34,448 bases of DNA from Candidatus Syntrophosphaera sp. (GTDB taxonomy: Bacteria; Cloacimonadota; Cloacimonadia; Cloacimonadales; Cloacimonadaceae). The notes below the pieces were generated by a model that saw only the letters and a program-made list of their open reading frames with translations, did not search any database and was not told the DNA's origin. Made by a program: the position numbers and the translations under genes. The stretch is from positions 1 to 34,448 of the forward strand of contig JAHYIU010000012.1 in the NCBI GenBank assembly GCA_019429425.1, written 5' to 3'. The stretch's first letter is position 1; each line of letters begins with the position of its first letter. Shown in pieces: positions 16,201-23,957 of the stretch.

Positions 16201-16507
16201 GGATCAGGCGATAGGTGTTTTGCAGGTAGAGGCCGTTATCGTTCCAGGTGGGGACTTTCACATAGGGATGCATTTGCTGCAGTTCCACAATGTTGTATTT
16301 GGCTGCGAGCCTGTCGAAGGATGTCAGGCCGGTCTTCAGCTGGCCGTTCTCCAGGGTGGTGTCTATTCTTCCCGTGTCGTTGGCTACCGCTGCCTTGGTG
16401 AAGCAGACGATGATCGACTTGGAGACGAAATAGTCGGGATCAAATTTCAACGCGAACATGGCGCTGATCGCAATGATGAGCGAGATGATTAAGATCAGCT
16501 TTTTCAT
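13214..16507 (-). CDS. Secreted subtilisin-like (S8) serine protease with FG-GAP-like repeats and sorting tail
   Basis: 1097 residues. A signal peptide (MKKLILIISLIIAISAMFAL) and a propeptide of about 120 residues precede an S8 domain with catalytic Asp172 (AITDSGVKW), His244 (NDHGTHVAG) and Ser404 (DGTSMASP); the oxyanion Asn is in AAAGNEN. After a beta-rich linker come about six FG-GAP/VCBS-like repeats with DxNxDG-type calcium-binding loops (DVNADGLKEF, DLNGDGVHEI, DVNNDGTQEI, DVDLDGDLDI), probably a propeller. The end is a tail (FPNPFNPST ... GVYFYRM ... KMVLMK). The ATG at 16507 has GAGG 6 nt upstream; a TTG 12 nt earlier is not needed. Likely role: surface or extracellular protein degradation feeding amino-acid fermentation (inference). 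Confidence 0.93.
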   Translation of the reverse strand: MKKLILIISLIIAISAMFALKFDPDYFVSKSIIVCFTKAAVANDTGRIDTTLENGQLKTGLTSFDRLAAKYNIVELQQMHPYVKVPTWNDNGLYLQNTYRLILDSDDRIDDAVEELAQNENLLYAELEGIVRSKFVPNDPMVTSQYVHARIRSYEAWDYIQGSFDVKLAITDSGVKWNHPDLRANIWINPAEAPGMTINWDAGTISGGDGVDAGEGGNKIDDLVGWDFYNNDNNPIQTWTANDHGTHVAGCAAAVGNNAIGVVGTSPIVSIISCKGSSNTSNSTGISYAYDQVKYAAEVGAHIINCSWGSTGSGTYPNSIVNYATALGALVIAAAGNENMEHTSSYQDYPADCTNALCVASTGQNDVKSGFSDYGLPIDICAPGEGILSTIIANNGYDAYDGTSMASPVVAGVAALVKALHPTMTPAQLRQRLMLTADYIYDVNPTYINNQGDGLLGAGRVNAFAATMYDKIPNITIDDTMLEEFSGDGDGVANPGEVVRLKVSLNNYLSDNGLAWLTAENLVATLSCNYPGVTIIDATASYGNLTPGSTMWNNSQPFKISTVASLPSEPIPFELSVSANADAPFPYTKVLPFSAELSLIQHGWPYNVGGASTSSPVLYNLDTQPDKEIIFGDQSGNIRAMKSDGVTMLPGFPIQAGAAVVGSFAMSDVNADGLKEFAASLSNNSIMLFNQNGNVLWTVPAGGTLRAGPVIASLEMDAQRQIITATQTGNLIVLNADGSDYPNFPVSVGGAVLGPPAIADLNGDGVHEILVATLNGNLSAINSATGQNLPGFPVAMRGGSQNPITIANLDADTHPEIIVNTSTAGYIQAFNHDGSLFFEKNVGGQIKTGAVVADVNNDGTQEIIVIGAAGVINILNSNGTDLPGTPINVGQAVECTPTVARFDNDDYAGIIFGDTNGFLHSVRLDGTESSNFPINITGNIKVSASLADVDLDGDLDIAIPNDAGFFVIDIKRPAQSIQWPCYMGTYNRAGNVYQYTPVEDNYIPVVATGLSGNFPNPFNPSTQIRFELASNDAVSIEVFNQKGQLVRTLLNTNLPAGRHQAEWNGTDDNGSPVSSGVYFYRMKSGKFSSTRKMVLMK

Positions 16508-16536
16508 TGGGCACCTCAATTGGATTTGTTTATTCC

Positions 16537-16565
16537 ATCTAATCTCAAGTGGGGTATTTAGTCAA
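16537..16565 (-). promoter_or_regulatory. Candidate promoter of the subtilisin gene
   Basis: TTGACT (16565-16560), a 17-nt spacer and TTAGAT (16542-16537). The -35 box is good, the -10 box weak (3 of 6). The -35 flank TTGACTAAAT is shared with the glycerate kinase promoter. Confidence 0.35.
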
Positions 16566-16589
16566 TACTTATTCCCGTCCAGATGGACA

Positions 16590-18683
16590 TTAATATAGGA
16601 TAAGCTTCTCTTTATCAGCGAATTGCTCTAAGTAGATATTTTTGATCAGAGAGTGTTCCGGAGCGTTCAGATTGGGATCCTCTTCGATGATGGCGAAGGC
16701 ATCCTCACGGGCCTCTCTCAAAACTGGCTGGTCTTGGACGAGATTGGCAAAGCGGAATTGGGGTAGGCCGGACTGTTCTGTTCCGAAAAGCTCTCCGGGG
16801 CCGCGCAGCTGCAAGTCCTTTTCGGCGATCAGAAAGCCGTCCGTGGTCCGCACCAGGGTGTCCAATCTTTGCCGGGCGACATTACTGACAGGGAAATGCT
16901 CGATTAGATAACACCAGGCCTGCTGTCCTCCGCGGCCCACCCTGCCCCGCAACTGATGCAATTGGGCCAGTCCGAAGCGCTCGGCATGCTCCACGATCAT
17001 AACACTGGCGTTGGGTATGTCCAGCCCGACTTCGATCACCGTGGTGGAAACCAGGATCCTGATCTCTCCAGCCTTGAAGCTCTGCATTATTGCGTACTTC
17101 TCCCGGGCGCTCATCTTACCGTGCATGAGGACGCATTTGTAATGGGGGAAGACCTTGGTGGAGATGTGCTCGTGCATCCTCTGGGCGTCGAGTAGGTCCA
17201 CCTTGTCCGATTCCTCGATCAGGGGGCAAACGACATAAGCCTGCCTGCCTTCATGCAGTTCCCGGTCCACTTCGCGGTAGACCAGATCGATCTTCTGATT
17301 CGACCGCACCACGGTCTTCACCGGTATTCGGTTAGGCGGTAATTCGTTAATGACGCTGACCTCGAGGTCGCCATAGACCGTCATGGAAAGGGAGCGGGGA
17401 ATGGGAGTGGCGCTCAGGTACAAAAGGTCCGGATGTTTGTCTTTCCCAGCCAGTTCTGCCCGCTGCTGGACCCCGAAGCGGTGTTGCTCATCGACGGCCA
17501 CAAAGCCGAGCCTGTCGAAGGAAATATCGCTCTGCAAGAGCGCATGGGTGCCGATGATGATATCGGAGGTTCCCTCGCGAATGTCGGTCTTGATCTGGGC
17601 TTTTCCCTTGTAGGAACCGCCTTTGAGCAGGGTTACATTGACCGGGAATCCATCCAAAAACCTGGAGATGTTGGCATAATGCTGATCTGCCAAAATCTCG
17701 GTGGGCGCCATTAGCGCGGCCTGATATCCGTTTTCCACTGCCAGGAGCATTGCGAACAGGGTGACGATCGTCTTACCAGAACCTACGTCACCCTGCAGCA
17801 GACGTGACATCTGCCTGTCCGAGCACATGTCCGCAAAGATCTCGCGGATCGTCTTTTTCTGGGCATCCGTCAGCCGGAAGGGAAGTTTTTGGTGGAGTTG
17901 GGTGGTCAGTTGCTTTTTGTTCTCAAAGCGGATGCCGGAGACTTGTTTGCCATGGAAATGCTTGTGCCGGGCCCAGAGGATCTGAGAATAGAAGAATTCC
18001 TCAAAAACGAAGCGCTGCCGTATCTTGTCCACTTCCAGAGGATTAAGGGAGAAGTGTATCTTTTGCAGCGCTGCCTTGCGGGGGATGAAACCATGCCTTG
18101 TGATCAGCTCTTCAGGCAGGTTTTCCTCGATCAGGCCTGCGTATTGCTCAAAGGCGGCATAAACGGTCTTGCGGAAAAACTTCTGGGTCAGGTCACCTGT
18201 GAGGCCATAGATGGGCAGAAACTCGCGCTTTTTCCAGAAATCATCCTCTTCAGCGTCATCCACCAGTTCGAATTCCGGATGCATCAATTGCAACTGACCG
18301 TTATACTCTGAAAGGGTCCCGGCCACCCAAATGGTCACTCCGGGCTTCAGCAGCTCCAGATACTTCTGCGGGTAGCTGAACCAGGTGCAGACCAGGATGG
18401 CGCGCCCGTCGCTGATTCCCACGTTGAGCATGTCTTTGCCTTTGCGGGTGCCGCGCTGCTCCACCCAACTGACCATGGAGGTGAGGGCGATATGGTTGCC
18501 AGGCCGGAGTTCTTTGATGGAGCGATCGATCACGCGGTTCAGATAGGCCCGGGGAAAATACTCGAACAGGTCGAGAACAGTCTTGATCCCCACGTTTCCA
18601 AGCTGGCGGGCCCGCACTTCGCCCACGCCCCTCAGGAATTTCACCTGCATGCTTGTGTCTTTGCGATATTCCGATCTTTCCAT
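16590..18683 (-). CDS. recG: ATP-dependent DNA helicase RecG
   Basis: Branch-migrating helicase that processes stalled forks and recombination intermediates. 697 residues, normal for RecG. The N-terminal wedge/OB region (FLRGVGEVRARQL, then VSWVEQRGTRKGKDML and VWVAGTL-type strands) is followed by Walker A LLQGDVGSGKT, the DEQH box (VAVDEQHRFGVQQR), YLSATPIPRSL, and motif VI (QLHQLRGRVGRGGQQAWCYL) with the following TRG-type region. The ATG at 18683 has no clear ribosome binding site; the ATG at codon 12 (18650) is an alternative start. It is divergent from the HtrA gene. Confidence 0.94.
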   Translation of the reverse strand: MERSEYRKDTSMQVKFLRGVGEVRARQLGNVGIKTVLDLFEYFPRAYLNRVIDRSIKELRPGNHIALTSMVSWVEQRGTRKGKDMLNVGISDGRAILVCTWFSYPQKYLELLKPGVTIWVAGTLSEYNGQLQLMHPEFELVDDAEEDDFWKKREFLPIYGLTGDLTQKFFRKTVYAAFEQYAGLIEENLPEELITRHGFIPRKAALQKIHFSLNPLEVDKIRQRFVFEEFFYSQILWARHKHFHGKQVSGIRFENKKQLTTQLHQKLPFRLTDAQKKTIREIFADMCSDRQMSRLLQGDVGSGKTIVTLFAMLLAVENGYQAALMAPTEILADQHYANISRFLDGFPVNVTLLKGGSYKGKAQIKTDIREGTSDIIIGTHALLQSDISFDRLGFVAVDEQHRFGVQQRAELAGKDKHPDLLYLSATPIPRSLSMTVYGDLEVSVINELPPNRIPVKTVVRSNQKIDLVYREVDRELHEGRQAYVVCPLIEESDKVDLLDAQRMHEHISTKVFPHYKCVLMHGKMSAREKYAIMQSFKAGEIRILVSTTVIEVGLDIPNASVMIVEHAERFGLAQLHQLRGRVGRGGQQAWCYLIEHFPVSNVARQRLDTLVRTTDGFLIAEKDLQLRGPGELFGTEQSGLPQFRFANLVQDQPVLREAREDAFAIIEEDPNLNAPEHSLIKNIYLEQFADKEKLILY

Positions 18684-18689
18684 GATGCC

Positions 18690-18717
18690 AATATGTGAGG
18701 TTGGGGATTTTTGTCAA
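18690..18717 (-). promoter_or_regulatory. Promoter of recG
   Basis: A perfect TTGACA (18717-18712), a 16-nt spacer and CATATT (18695-18690, 4 of 6). The start site would fall at or next to the ATG at 18683, suggesting a leaderless message or use of the downstream ATG at 18650. Confidence 0.45.
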
Positions 18718-18807
18718 TGTGCAAGGGGAAACTTTGCAGGATGTCATGCCAGACATCGTATCTTCTAAGATGAGAACCAGTATTGGCCAGGAGTGGGGAT
18801 TTTTTAC

Positions 18808-18836
18808 TTGACCGTGATCGGGAAGAAGATTATTAT
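18808..18836 (+). promoter_or_regulatory. Sigma70-type promoter of the HtrA gene
   Basis: TTGACC (18808-18813), exactly 17 nt, then TATTAT (18831-18836): 5 of 6 matches in each box with ideal spacing. The leader would be about 98 nt. No obvious sigmaE-like pattern is seen. Confidence 0.65.
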
Positions 18837-18940
18837 GTATAGGAAACACTACTATAGCTGTCTATGTGACTGTATTTTTATCTTTTACAACGCCCAAACT
18901 TGCCAGGATGCAGGCCATCCTGAAACACAGGAGAACACAA

Positions 18941-20413
18941 ATGACAACTTGGAAAAGAATCCTGCCGCTTCTTTTGGCGGTAAGCTTGATGTCTTGCGCG
19001 GTGGCGCAGACAGGCAAGACAGCTCTGATCAACGAGAACGGTCCCAACCCTGTGGTACGGGTGGTGCGACAGGTGCGGGAAGCCGTGGTCCAGATCAAGG
19101 TGGAATCGAAGGTCACGGTGCAGAACTTCCGCAATCCCTTCTTCGACGATCCCTGGTTCCGCCAGTTTTTCCCCGAACAGCGCCAGCAGCAGCGTCCCGT
19201 GACCTCCATGGGCAGCGGTTTCATCTATGAATTCAACCCCCAAACCCGCGAAGCCTTCATCATGACCAACAACCACGTGGTGGAAAAAGGCAGGGAAGGC
19301 ACGATCACGGTCACTTTGGCGGACAAGATCAGCTACACTGCGACCCTGGTCGGCCTCGATCCCAACACCGATGTGGCTGTGATCAAGATAACCCTCAAGG
19401 AAGGCGACACGATCACGATCGCGCCCCTGGGAGATTCATCCAACCTGGAGATCGGAGATTGGGCCATTGCCATCGGCAATCCCTTCGGTGATTCCGGACT
19501 CGACCGCACCGTTACCCTGGGTGTGATCTCAGCCATCGGCAGGTCCAACCTCAACTTTGGCTCCGGCTCGCCCATTTATCAAGACTATATTCAGACCGAC
19601 GCCGCGATCAATCCCGGTAATAGCGGCGGACCGCTCCTCAACATCAACGGCGAGGTCATTGGCATCAATTCCGCCATCACCAGCACCAGCGGCGGCAACA
19701 TCGGCATCGGCTTCGCCATTCCTGTCAACCTCGCCAAGCGCGTGGTCGAAGACCTGGTCGCCAACGGAAAAGTGACCCGCGCCTATATCGGCATCTCGCC
19801 CCAGGAGATCACTTCTGACCTGATGGACGCTTTCAACCTCACCGAGGTCTCTGGTGTGCTGGTCGCCAAGGTGGAGCTCGATTCGCCCGCCCACAAGGCT
19901 GGACTGGAAGCCGGGGACGTGATCCTGGAATTCAATGGTGAGAAGGTACCCAATGTCTCCAAATTCCGCATCGCGGTGGCCACCTCGAGGGTGGGGACCA
20001 AGGTCCCGGTCAGGATCATCCGCGAAAACAAGGTCCAGACCGTCCATATCCAACTGGATTCCTATCCTGAGGACGGTCCCCTGGCCAGTAGCGAGGAACC
20101 TGAGGTAAATGGTGGCCCCGGCATCACGGTCGAGGCCACGGACAGCGCCTATGCCCGCCGCAACAACATCACCGCCGAGAAAGGTGTGATCATCAGCACC
20201 ATCGAGCCCAATTCAGCCGCCGCGAAAGCCGGTCTGCAGGTGGGGTTTGTCATCCTGAGGGTGGACCGTGACGTCGTGAACACTCCTGAAGAATATGAAA
20301 GCGCCATGCAGAAAGCACTAGACAGGATCAAAAAGGAAGACAGGAAGATCATTACCCTCTACGTCATGGACCGCAACAAGAACGAGCAGTTCACAGTGCT
20401 CCGCTTCGATTGA
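18941..20413 (+). CDS. Periplasmic serine protease of the HtrA/DegP (Do) family
   Basis: Envelope protease-chaperone that degrades misfolded exported proteins. 490 residues from the ATG at 18941, which has AGGAG upstream; the longer open frame to 18866 is not needed. The signal peptide has a Leu-Met-Ser-Cys lipobox-like end (Cys19), so it may be a lipoprotein; cleavage at AVAQ is an alternative. The trypsin-like domain has the triad His112 (TNNHVVE), Asp144 (NTDVAVI) and Ser228 (NPGNSGGPL). Two PDZ domains follow: AYIGISPQEI ... SGVLVAKVELDSPAHKAGL, and KGVIISTIEPNSAAAKAGL. It is single-gene, with its own promoter and terminator. Confidence 0.95.
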   Translation: MTTWKRILPLLLAVSLMSCAVAQTGKTALINENGPNPVVRVVRQVREAVVQIKVESKVTVQNFRNPFFDDPWFRQFFPEQRQQQRPVTSMGSGFIYEFNPQTREAFIMTNNHVVEKGREGTITVTLADKISYTATLVGLDPNTDVAVIKITLKEGDTITIAPLGDSSNLEIGDWAIAIGNPFGDSGLDRTVTLGVISAIGRSNLNFGSGSPIYQDYIQTDAAINPGNSGGPLLNINGEVIGINSAITSTSGGNIGIGFAIPVNLAKRVVEDLVANGKVTRAYIGISPQEITSDLMDAFNLTEVSGVLVAKVELDSPAHKAGLEAGDVILEFNGEKVPNVSKFRIAVATSRVGTKVPVRIIRENKVQTVHIQLDSYPEDGPLASSEEPEVNGGPGITVEATDSAYARRNNITAEKGVIISTIEPNSAAAKAGLQVGFVILRVDRDVVNTPEEYESAMQKALDRIKKEDRKIITLYVMDRNKNEQFTVLRFD

Positions 20414-20439
20414 CCCCCGCGGTTCTGAGCTATAAATAT

Positions 20440-20468
20440 GCCCCGCCGTTTGGCGGGGCTTTTCTTTA
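20440..20468 (+). terminator. Rho-independent terminator of the HtrA gene
   Basis: GCCCCGCC and GGCGGGGC form a perfect 8-bp GC stem with a GTTT loop, followed by TTTTCTTT, 26 nt after the stop. Confidence 0.9.
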
Positions 20469-20550
20469 AAATTGAATTTGAACAGGGGATTAAAGTATTG
20501 TGTTCAGCTATTCCGTCCTCATAGCCAAATGCTTTGCCTGCTGAACTTTT

Positions 20551-20589
20551 GCCCTACACACTCCCAATAATGTTCGGGATGTGTAGGGC
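20551..20589. repeat. Dispersed palindromic repeat, copy B
   Basis: GCCCTACACA (20551-20560) and TGTGTAGGGC (20580-20589) form a perfect 10-bp stem; inside, TCCC pairs with GGGA. The central 31 nt match the reverse complement of copy C at 27 positions, including the shared 15-mer TGTTCGGGATGTGTA. It lies between the HtrA terminator and the end of the disrupted gene. Confidence 0.65.
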
Positions 20590-21124
20590 GAGGTTAGTAC
20601 TGGCGTGAGTTTTGGAAATGAAGACGAACAATCAGGACAAACTCCCTAAAGGCCTTATTCAGCTTTGGGTCCGGTGTATTGGACGATGAAAGCCGTGTAT
20701 TCGTAGTCGTAAAAGGCAAAAACAGCACGGTCATTTCCCAGGTCCCAGTAGTATTCTTCGAAATACTCGTCATATTCGTAGTCCCAGCCATGCCAGGAGG
20801 CCAGGGCGTCCACGACGATCTCTTCGATATCTTCGTCATCCGGGGGGAAATAGATGATAGTCCAGGCCGCCAGGGTGGAATCCGCCGGAGAGAATTCCAG
20901 TTCGACGCTTTCCACCAGATAGTTGTCCGTGGGGACCATTTTGAGCCAGGCGCCGGTGTCGGAATCGATCGCGAAACCTTCCCCGATCAGGTTTTCGAGG
21001 ACCGCTTCCCTGGTGTCGTCATAATTGATCTGGAAGAGCCCGGTCTGGGCGCTAATACCATTTCGCTTGCATAATTCCAAATATGGGTTATTGTATCTCC
21101 AGTTTCAGTTCACTGGAGGTACTG

Positions 21125-22182
21125 ATGAGACAGATTCGAGTAAGCGATGCTTTGCCGGCAGAAGAGCTCAAGCGCCGAATGTTGTGCAGTAAAGACATTG
21201 GAGAGCGCAATCGGTGGCAAGCCCTCTATATGGCTAAGGCAAAGGGACTTCAAGCCAAGCAGATAGCAGACATGATCGGTGTTTCAATATACACGGTCAA
21301 CAAATGGGTATACAAATACAACCATCATGGAGAACAGAGCATTTACAGTCAGAAACGAGGTGGCAACCGCACCTCCTTTCTGAGTTGGGAAGAGGAAGAA
21401 GAGCTTCTGTCAGAAATCGGCAAGAGGGCCAAGGATGGCTTGGTGGTTGTGATCAAAACAATCAAGGCAGAAGTAGAAGCCAGCATAGGACATCCTGTCT
21501 CCAAAGATTATCCTTATGATTTGTTGCACCGTCATGGCTGGAGGAGAACGGCGCCCAGGCCCAAACATCCCAAGCAAGATACAGAAAAACAGGAAGAGTT
21601 TAAAAAAAACTCCCGGAACACCTGGCAACCGCCACTCTAAGCTTCCAAACAGGCGACAACCGACCGATTCAGGTTTTCTTTCAAGACGAAGCCCGCTTCG
21701 GCCGGATCAATATTCCGGTCAGGTGCTGGGCACCAAAAGGCCAGAGACCGACTGTCTCCAGACAGATCGTCCGACAATACATCTATGCCTATTCGGCGGT
21801 AAATCCAAAAAACGGAGATATATTCTCCATTCTGGCGCCCAACTGCGATACCGAAATAATGTCTCTGTTCATACAGGAACTCTCTGAAGAATATCGCAAT
21901 AATCGTAACATCATCATCATGGACAAGGCTGGTTGGCATACCACAAATTACCTCAAGCAATTTGATAACATCCGGCTGATATTCCTGCCCCCTTATAGCC
22001 CTGAACTGAATCCCACCGAACATCTTTGGTCAAAGATCAGAGACCTGAAATTCAGGAATACAGCCTATGGATCACTTGATGATGTGCAGAAAGCTCTGGT
22101 TGAAAGTTTCTCGTACCTGGACAACAATAAAGAGATGGTCTCAAAGCTGACCTATTTCAAGTGGCTAAATTTGGATACATGA
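21125..22182 (+). CDS. IS630-family transposase, made by -1 frameshift
   Basis: The first frame (21125-21640, 171 residues) starts at an ATG with GGAGG upstream and carries a helix-turn-helix DNA-binding region (KQIADMIGVSIYTVNKWVYK). The second frame, -1 relative to the first, runs to the TGA at 22180-22182 and carries the DDE catalytic core: FFQDEARFG (first Asp), IIIMDKAGWHT (second Asp) and PYSPELNPTEHLWSKI (Glu). The frames meet at TTT followed by eight A (21602-21609). A -1 slip there gives a continuous product of about 352 residues, the normal size for IS630 transposases, reading FKKKLPEHLATATLSFQTGD across the join. Programmed frameshifting on A-runs is known in this family, so I treat it as functional rather than mutated. 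Confidence 0.85.
21602..21609 (+). other. A8 slippery site for -1 frameshift
   Basis: In the zero frame the codons read TTT AAA AAA AAC. The zero frame ends 10 codons later at the TAA at 21638-21640, while the -1 frame continues through the whole DDE domain. Confidence 0.7.
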
Positions 22183-22321
22183 AAGCGAAATGTTATAAGT
22201 GAGCAGGCCAGGGCGATGATCAGAAGGGTTGGAAACAATTTGTGCATTTTGGTTCTCCTGCGTTGGTTGCTGGATATCATAAGTCACAGGAATCGTCAGG
22301 CAAATGTTTTTTCGCTTGTTT

Positions 22322-23128
22322 TCAGGATGATTCTTTGCCTGAATCGAGTTGGATAAGCTGGGCGAGGATGGAAACGGCTATCTCGTATGGGGTTTGGGAG
22401 CCGATGGGTAGGCCGATGGGGGTGTGGACCCGGGCCAGTTCATCAGGCAGAAAGCCTTTTTGGTGTAGTTTTTCCAGCGTGGCGGCGACCTTGGCAGTAC
22501 TGCCGATCATGCCCAGATAGCCATAAGGCTTGCCGAGGCATTGTTCCAGGACGTGCCGGTCGTGGCTGTGGCCGTGGGTCATGATCACGATCCTCGCCTG
22601 GAGGCCAAAGCGGATATGAGCTTCAAGGTTGCTGTAATCGCTGAAATGGAGGTCCGCGCAGATCTCAGGAGATATCTCTGCCAGGACCTCCCGGCGGTTG
22701 TCGATGAGGCGGGTTCGATAGCCGCAAAGTCCGGCCAGACGGGCCAAAGCTTTGCCGCAATGGCCAGCTCCCACTATGTCAAGGAGTTTGGAGGAAAAGA
22801 GCGGTTCGATGAACACGGTCACCTTTCCCCCGCAGATCATGGCCGTGGGGATGCCGATGTCCAGGCTGGCGGTGTCCCCCTGTTCGGAAAGCACAAAGGA
22901 TAGCAGGAGCGTTCTGGGAGGCTGTTCCTCGCATACTTTGGCGATAATGTGATGTTCCATCTCACCTCCTCCGAGGTTGCCGATGGCCTTGCCGGAAAGG
23001 GGAATCAGCATTTTCATGCCTGGTTTTGCCGGAGATGAGCCTTCGGTCTGGACGACCGTTACTTGCCAGGCCGCTTCGTTGCGGGAAACCAACTCGTTCA
23101 AGACGGCATAGTATTCTTGCTTATCCAT
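22322..23128 (-). CDS. XdhC/CoxI family protein
   Basis: 268 residues from the ATG at 23128, preceded by AAGGAGG; the longer open frame reaching 23422 is out-of-frame read-through of the methyltransferase gene. The N-terminal XdhC_CoxI domain (AWQVTVVQTEGSSPAKPGMKMLI, then GNLGGGEMEHHI) is followed by a Rossmann domain (LLDIVGAGHCGKALARLAGLCGYRTRLIDNR) and RIVIMTHGHSHDRHVLEQCL, YLGMIGSTAKVA and HTPIGLPIGSQTPYEIAVSILAQLI. Family members bind molybdenum cofactor and insert it into xanthine dehydrogenase-type enzymes, in some cases after sulfuration. No molybdenum hydroxylase gene is in the window. The start overlaps the end of the SpoU gene by 8 nt and the ribosome binding site lies inside it. 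Confidence 0.88.
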   Translation of the reverse strand: MDKQEYYAVLNELVSRNEAAWQVTVVQTEGSSPAKPGMKMLIPLSGKAIGNLGGGEMEHHIIAKVCEEQPPRTLLLSFVLSEQGDTASLDIGIPTAMICGGKVTVFIEPLFSSKLLDIVGAGHCGKALARLAGLCGYRTRLIDNRREVLAEISPEICADLHFSDYSNLEAHIRFGLQARIVIMTHGHSHDRHVLEQCLGKPYGYLGMIGSTAKVAATLEKLHQKGFLPDELARVHTPIGLPIGSQTPYEIAVSILAQLIQLDSGKESS

Positions 23129-23957
23129 TGTTTCCTCCTTGTTCGGCCGGGCCGGGGCCAAAAACGATCTGATAGGCGCATACGGAAAAGGCGACGGCCA
23201 CATTGAGCGAGTTTTTCCAGCCCTGGACGGGGAGGGAGACTTGATGGGCGCAAAGGGCCAAAACCTCTTCGGAGATACCCAGGCTTTCGTTGCCCAGCAC
23301 CAGGGCCAGAGGGAACCGGTAATCGGATTTAAAGACGGATTGGGAGTTTTGGGTGGTTTCCAACGCGTAAAGGTGATAGCCGGCAGCTTTGGCGGTCTCG
23401 ATAGCTTCCGGGGTCCGCTCAAAATAGCGCCAGGATACCCGGTTGGCAGTACCTCGGGCGGTTTTTTCCAAGGCAGGATGAGCGGGTGTGGCGGAAACGC
23501 CGCAGAGCCAGATCTCCTTTATGGCCAGGCATTCGACACCGCGGAAGATGGAGCCAATATTGAAAACTGAGCGTAGGTTGTCTAAAATTACGATGACGTT
23601 CTGAGCCCGCTCTTTGGCGGCGGGATCGGAAACGCGGAGTCCGTCACCCTTGAGAACCGCGATCTGGCCGTCTTTGAAAGTGAGGCCCAGTGAGCCTTGA
23701 AAACGTGTTATTGCCTGGCTGATCTGGTGTGGATCAGGATCATTCCCCAGATCGTTTGCCAGCCTCAGAACACTCTGCGGAAGGGGCTTTTCCATCCAGC
23801 CGATACAGAGCCTGATCTGAGAGAGCAGGGGAGAGGAGCAGGCGGGATCGCCCAAAACTGTTTCCAGGGCTGTCAGAAGCTTGTTTAGAGCCTTGATCCG
23901 GCCAGGGGCGTCCAAGGCTTGGAACTTCCTTTGGCTGTAGGATATGAGGGGTTTCAT
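23121..23957 (-). CDS. SpoU/TrmH-family RNA 2'-O-methyltransferase
   Basis: 278 residues. The C-terminal SPOUT (trefoil knot) domain has the three family motifs: motif 1 NVIVILDNLRSVFNIGSIFR, motif 2 PLALVLGNESLGIS, and motif 3 VQGWKNSLNVAVAFSVCAYQ. It uses S-adenosylmethionine to methylate a ribose in tRNA or rRNA; the N-terminal ~110 residues, specific to this protein, do not identify the target. The ATG at 23957 overlaps the stop of the GmhB-like gene by 4 nt, so the two are coupled. Confidence 0.88.
   Translation of the reverse strand: MKPLISYSQRKFQALDAPGRIKALNKLLTALETVLGDPACSSPLLSQIRLCIGWMEKPLPQSVLRLANDLGNDPDPHQISQAITRFQGSLGLTFKDGQIAVLKGDGLRVSDPAAKERAQNVIVILDNLRSVFNIGSIFRGVECLAIKEIWLCGVSATPAHPALEKTARGTANRVSWRYFERTPEAIETAKAAGYHLYALETTQNSQSVFKSDYRFPLALVLGNESLGISEEVLALCAHQVSLPVQGWKNSLNVAVAFSVCAYQIVFGPGPAEQGGNNG

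Larger units (their letters stand above)
21055..22195 (+). mobile_element. IS630-family insertion sequence, about 1.14 kb
   Basis: The ends are imperfect inverted repeats sharing CATTTCGCTT followed by G/T and CAT (left about 21056-21074, right about 22176-22195). A TA dinucleotide flanks each end (21053-21054 and 22196-22197), the target duplication typical of IS630/Tc1/mariner elements. The inside holds one transposase in two overlapping frames. Both ends look intact, so the copy could be active and recent. Confidence 0.87.
20655..22247 (-). pseudogene. Small secreted protein gene split by an IS630-family element
   Basis: The 5' piece runs from an ATG at 22247 (AGGAGAA upstream) and encodes the signal peptide start MHKLFPTLLIIALACSL. 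The 3' piece (to the stop at 20655) continues with SAQTGLFQINYDDTREAV. Removing 21055-22195 and one TA copy rejoins them in frame as ...ALACSLSAQTGLFQ..., giving a protein of about 150 residues with a signal peptide ending in SAQ. The mature part is unrecognised; its C-terminal half is rich in Tyr, Trp, Asp and Glu (SWHGWDYEYDEYFEEYYWDL). It lies 74 nt after xdhC and may have been the last gene of that operon. The insertion removes the signal peptide from the downstream piece, so the product is almost certainly lost. Confidence 0.8.

Noticed and set aside
16590-18849. Second frame on the minus strand at 18301-18849
   Set aside because: Overlaps the start of recG in another frame and shows no domain; recG motifs are continuous in their own frame.
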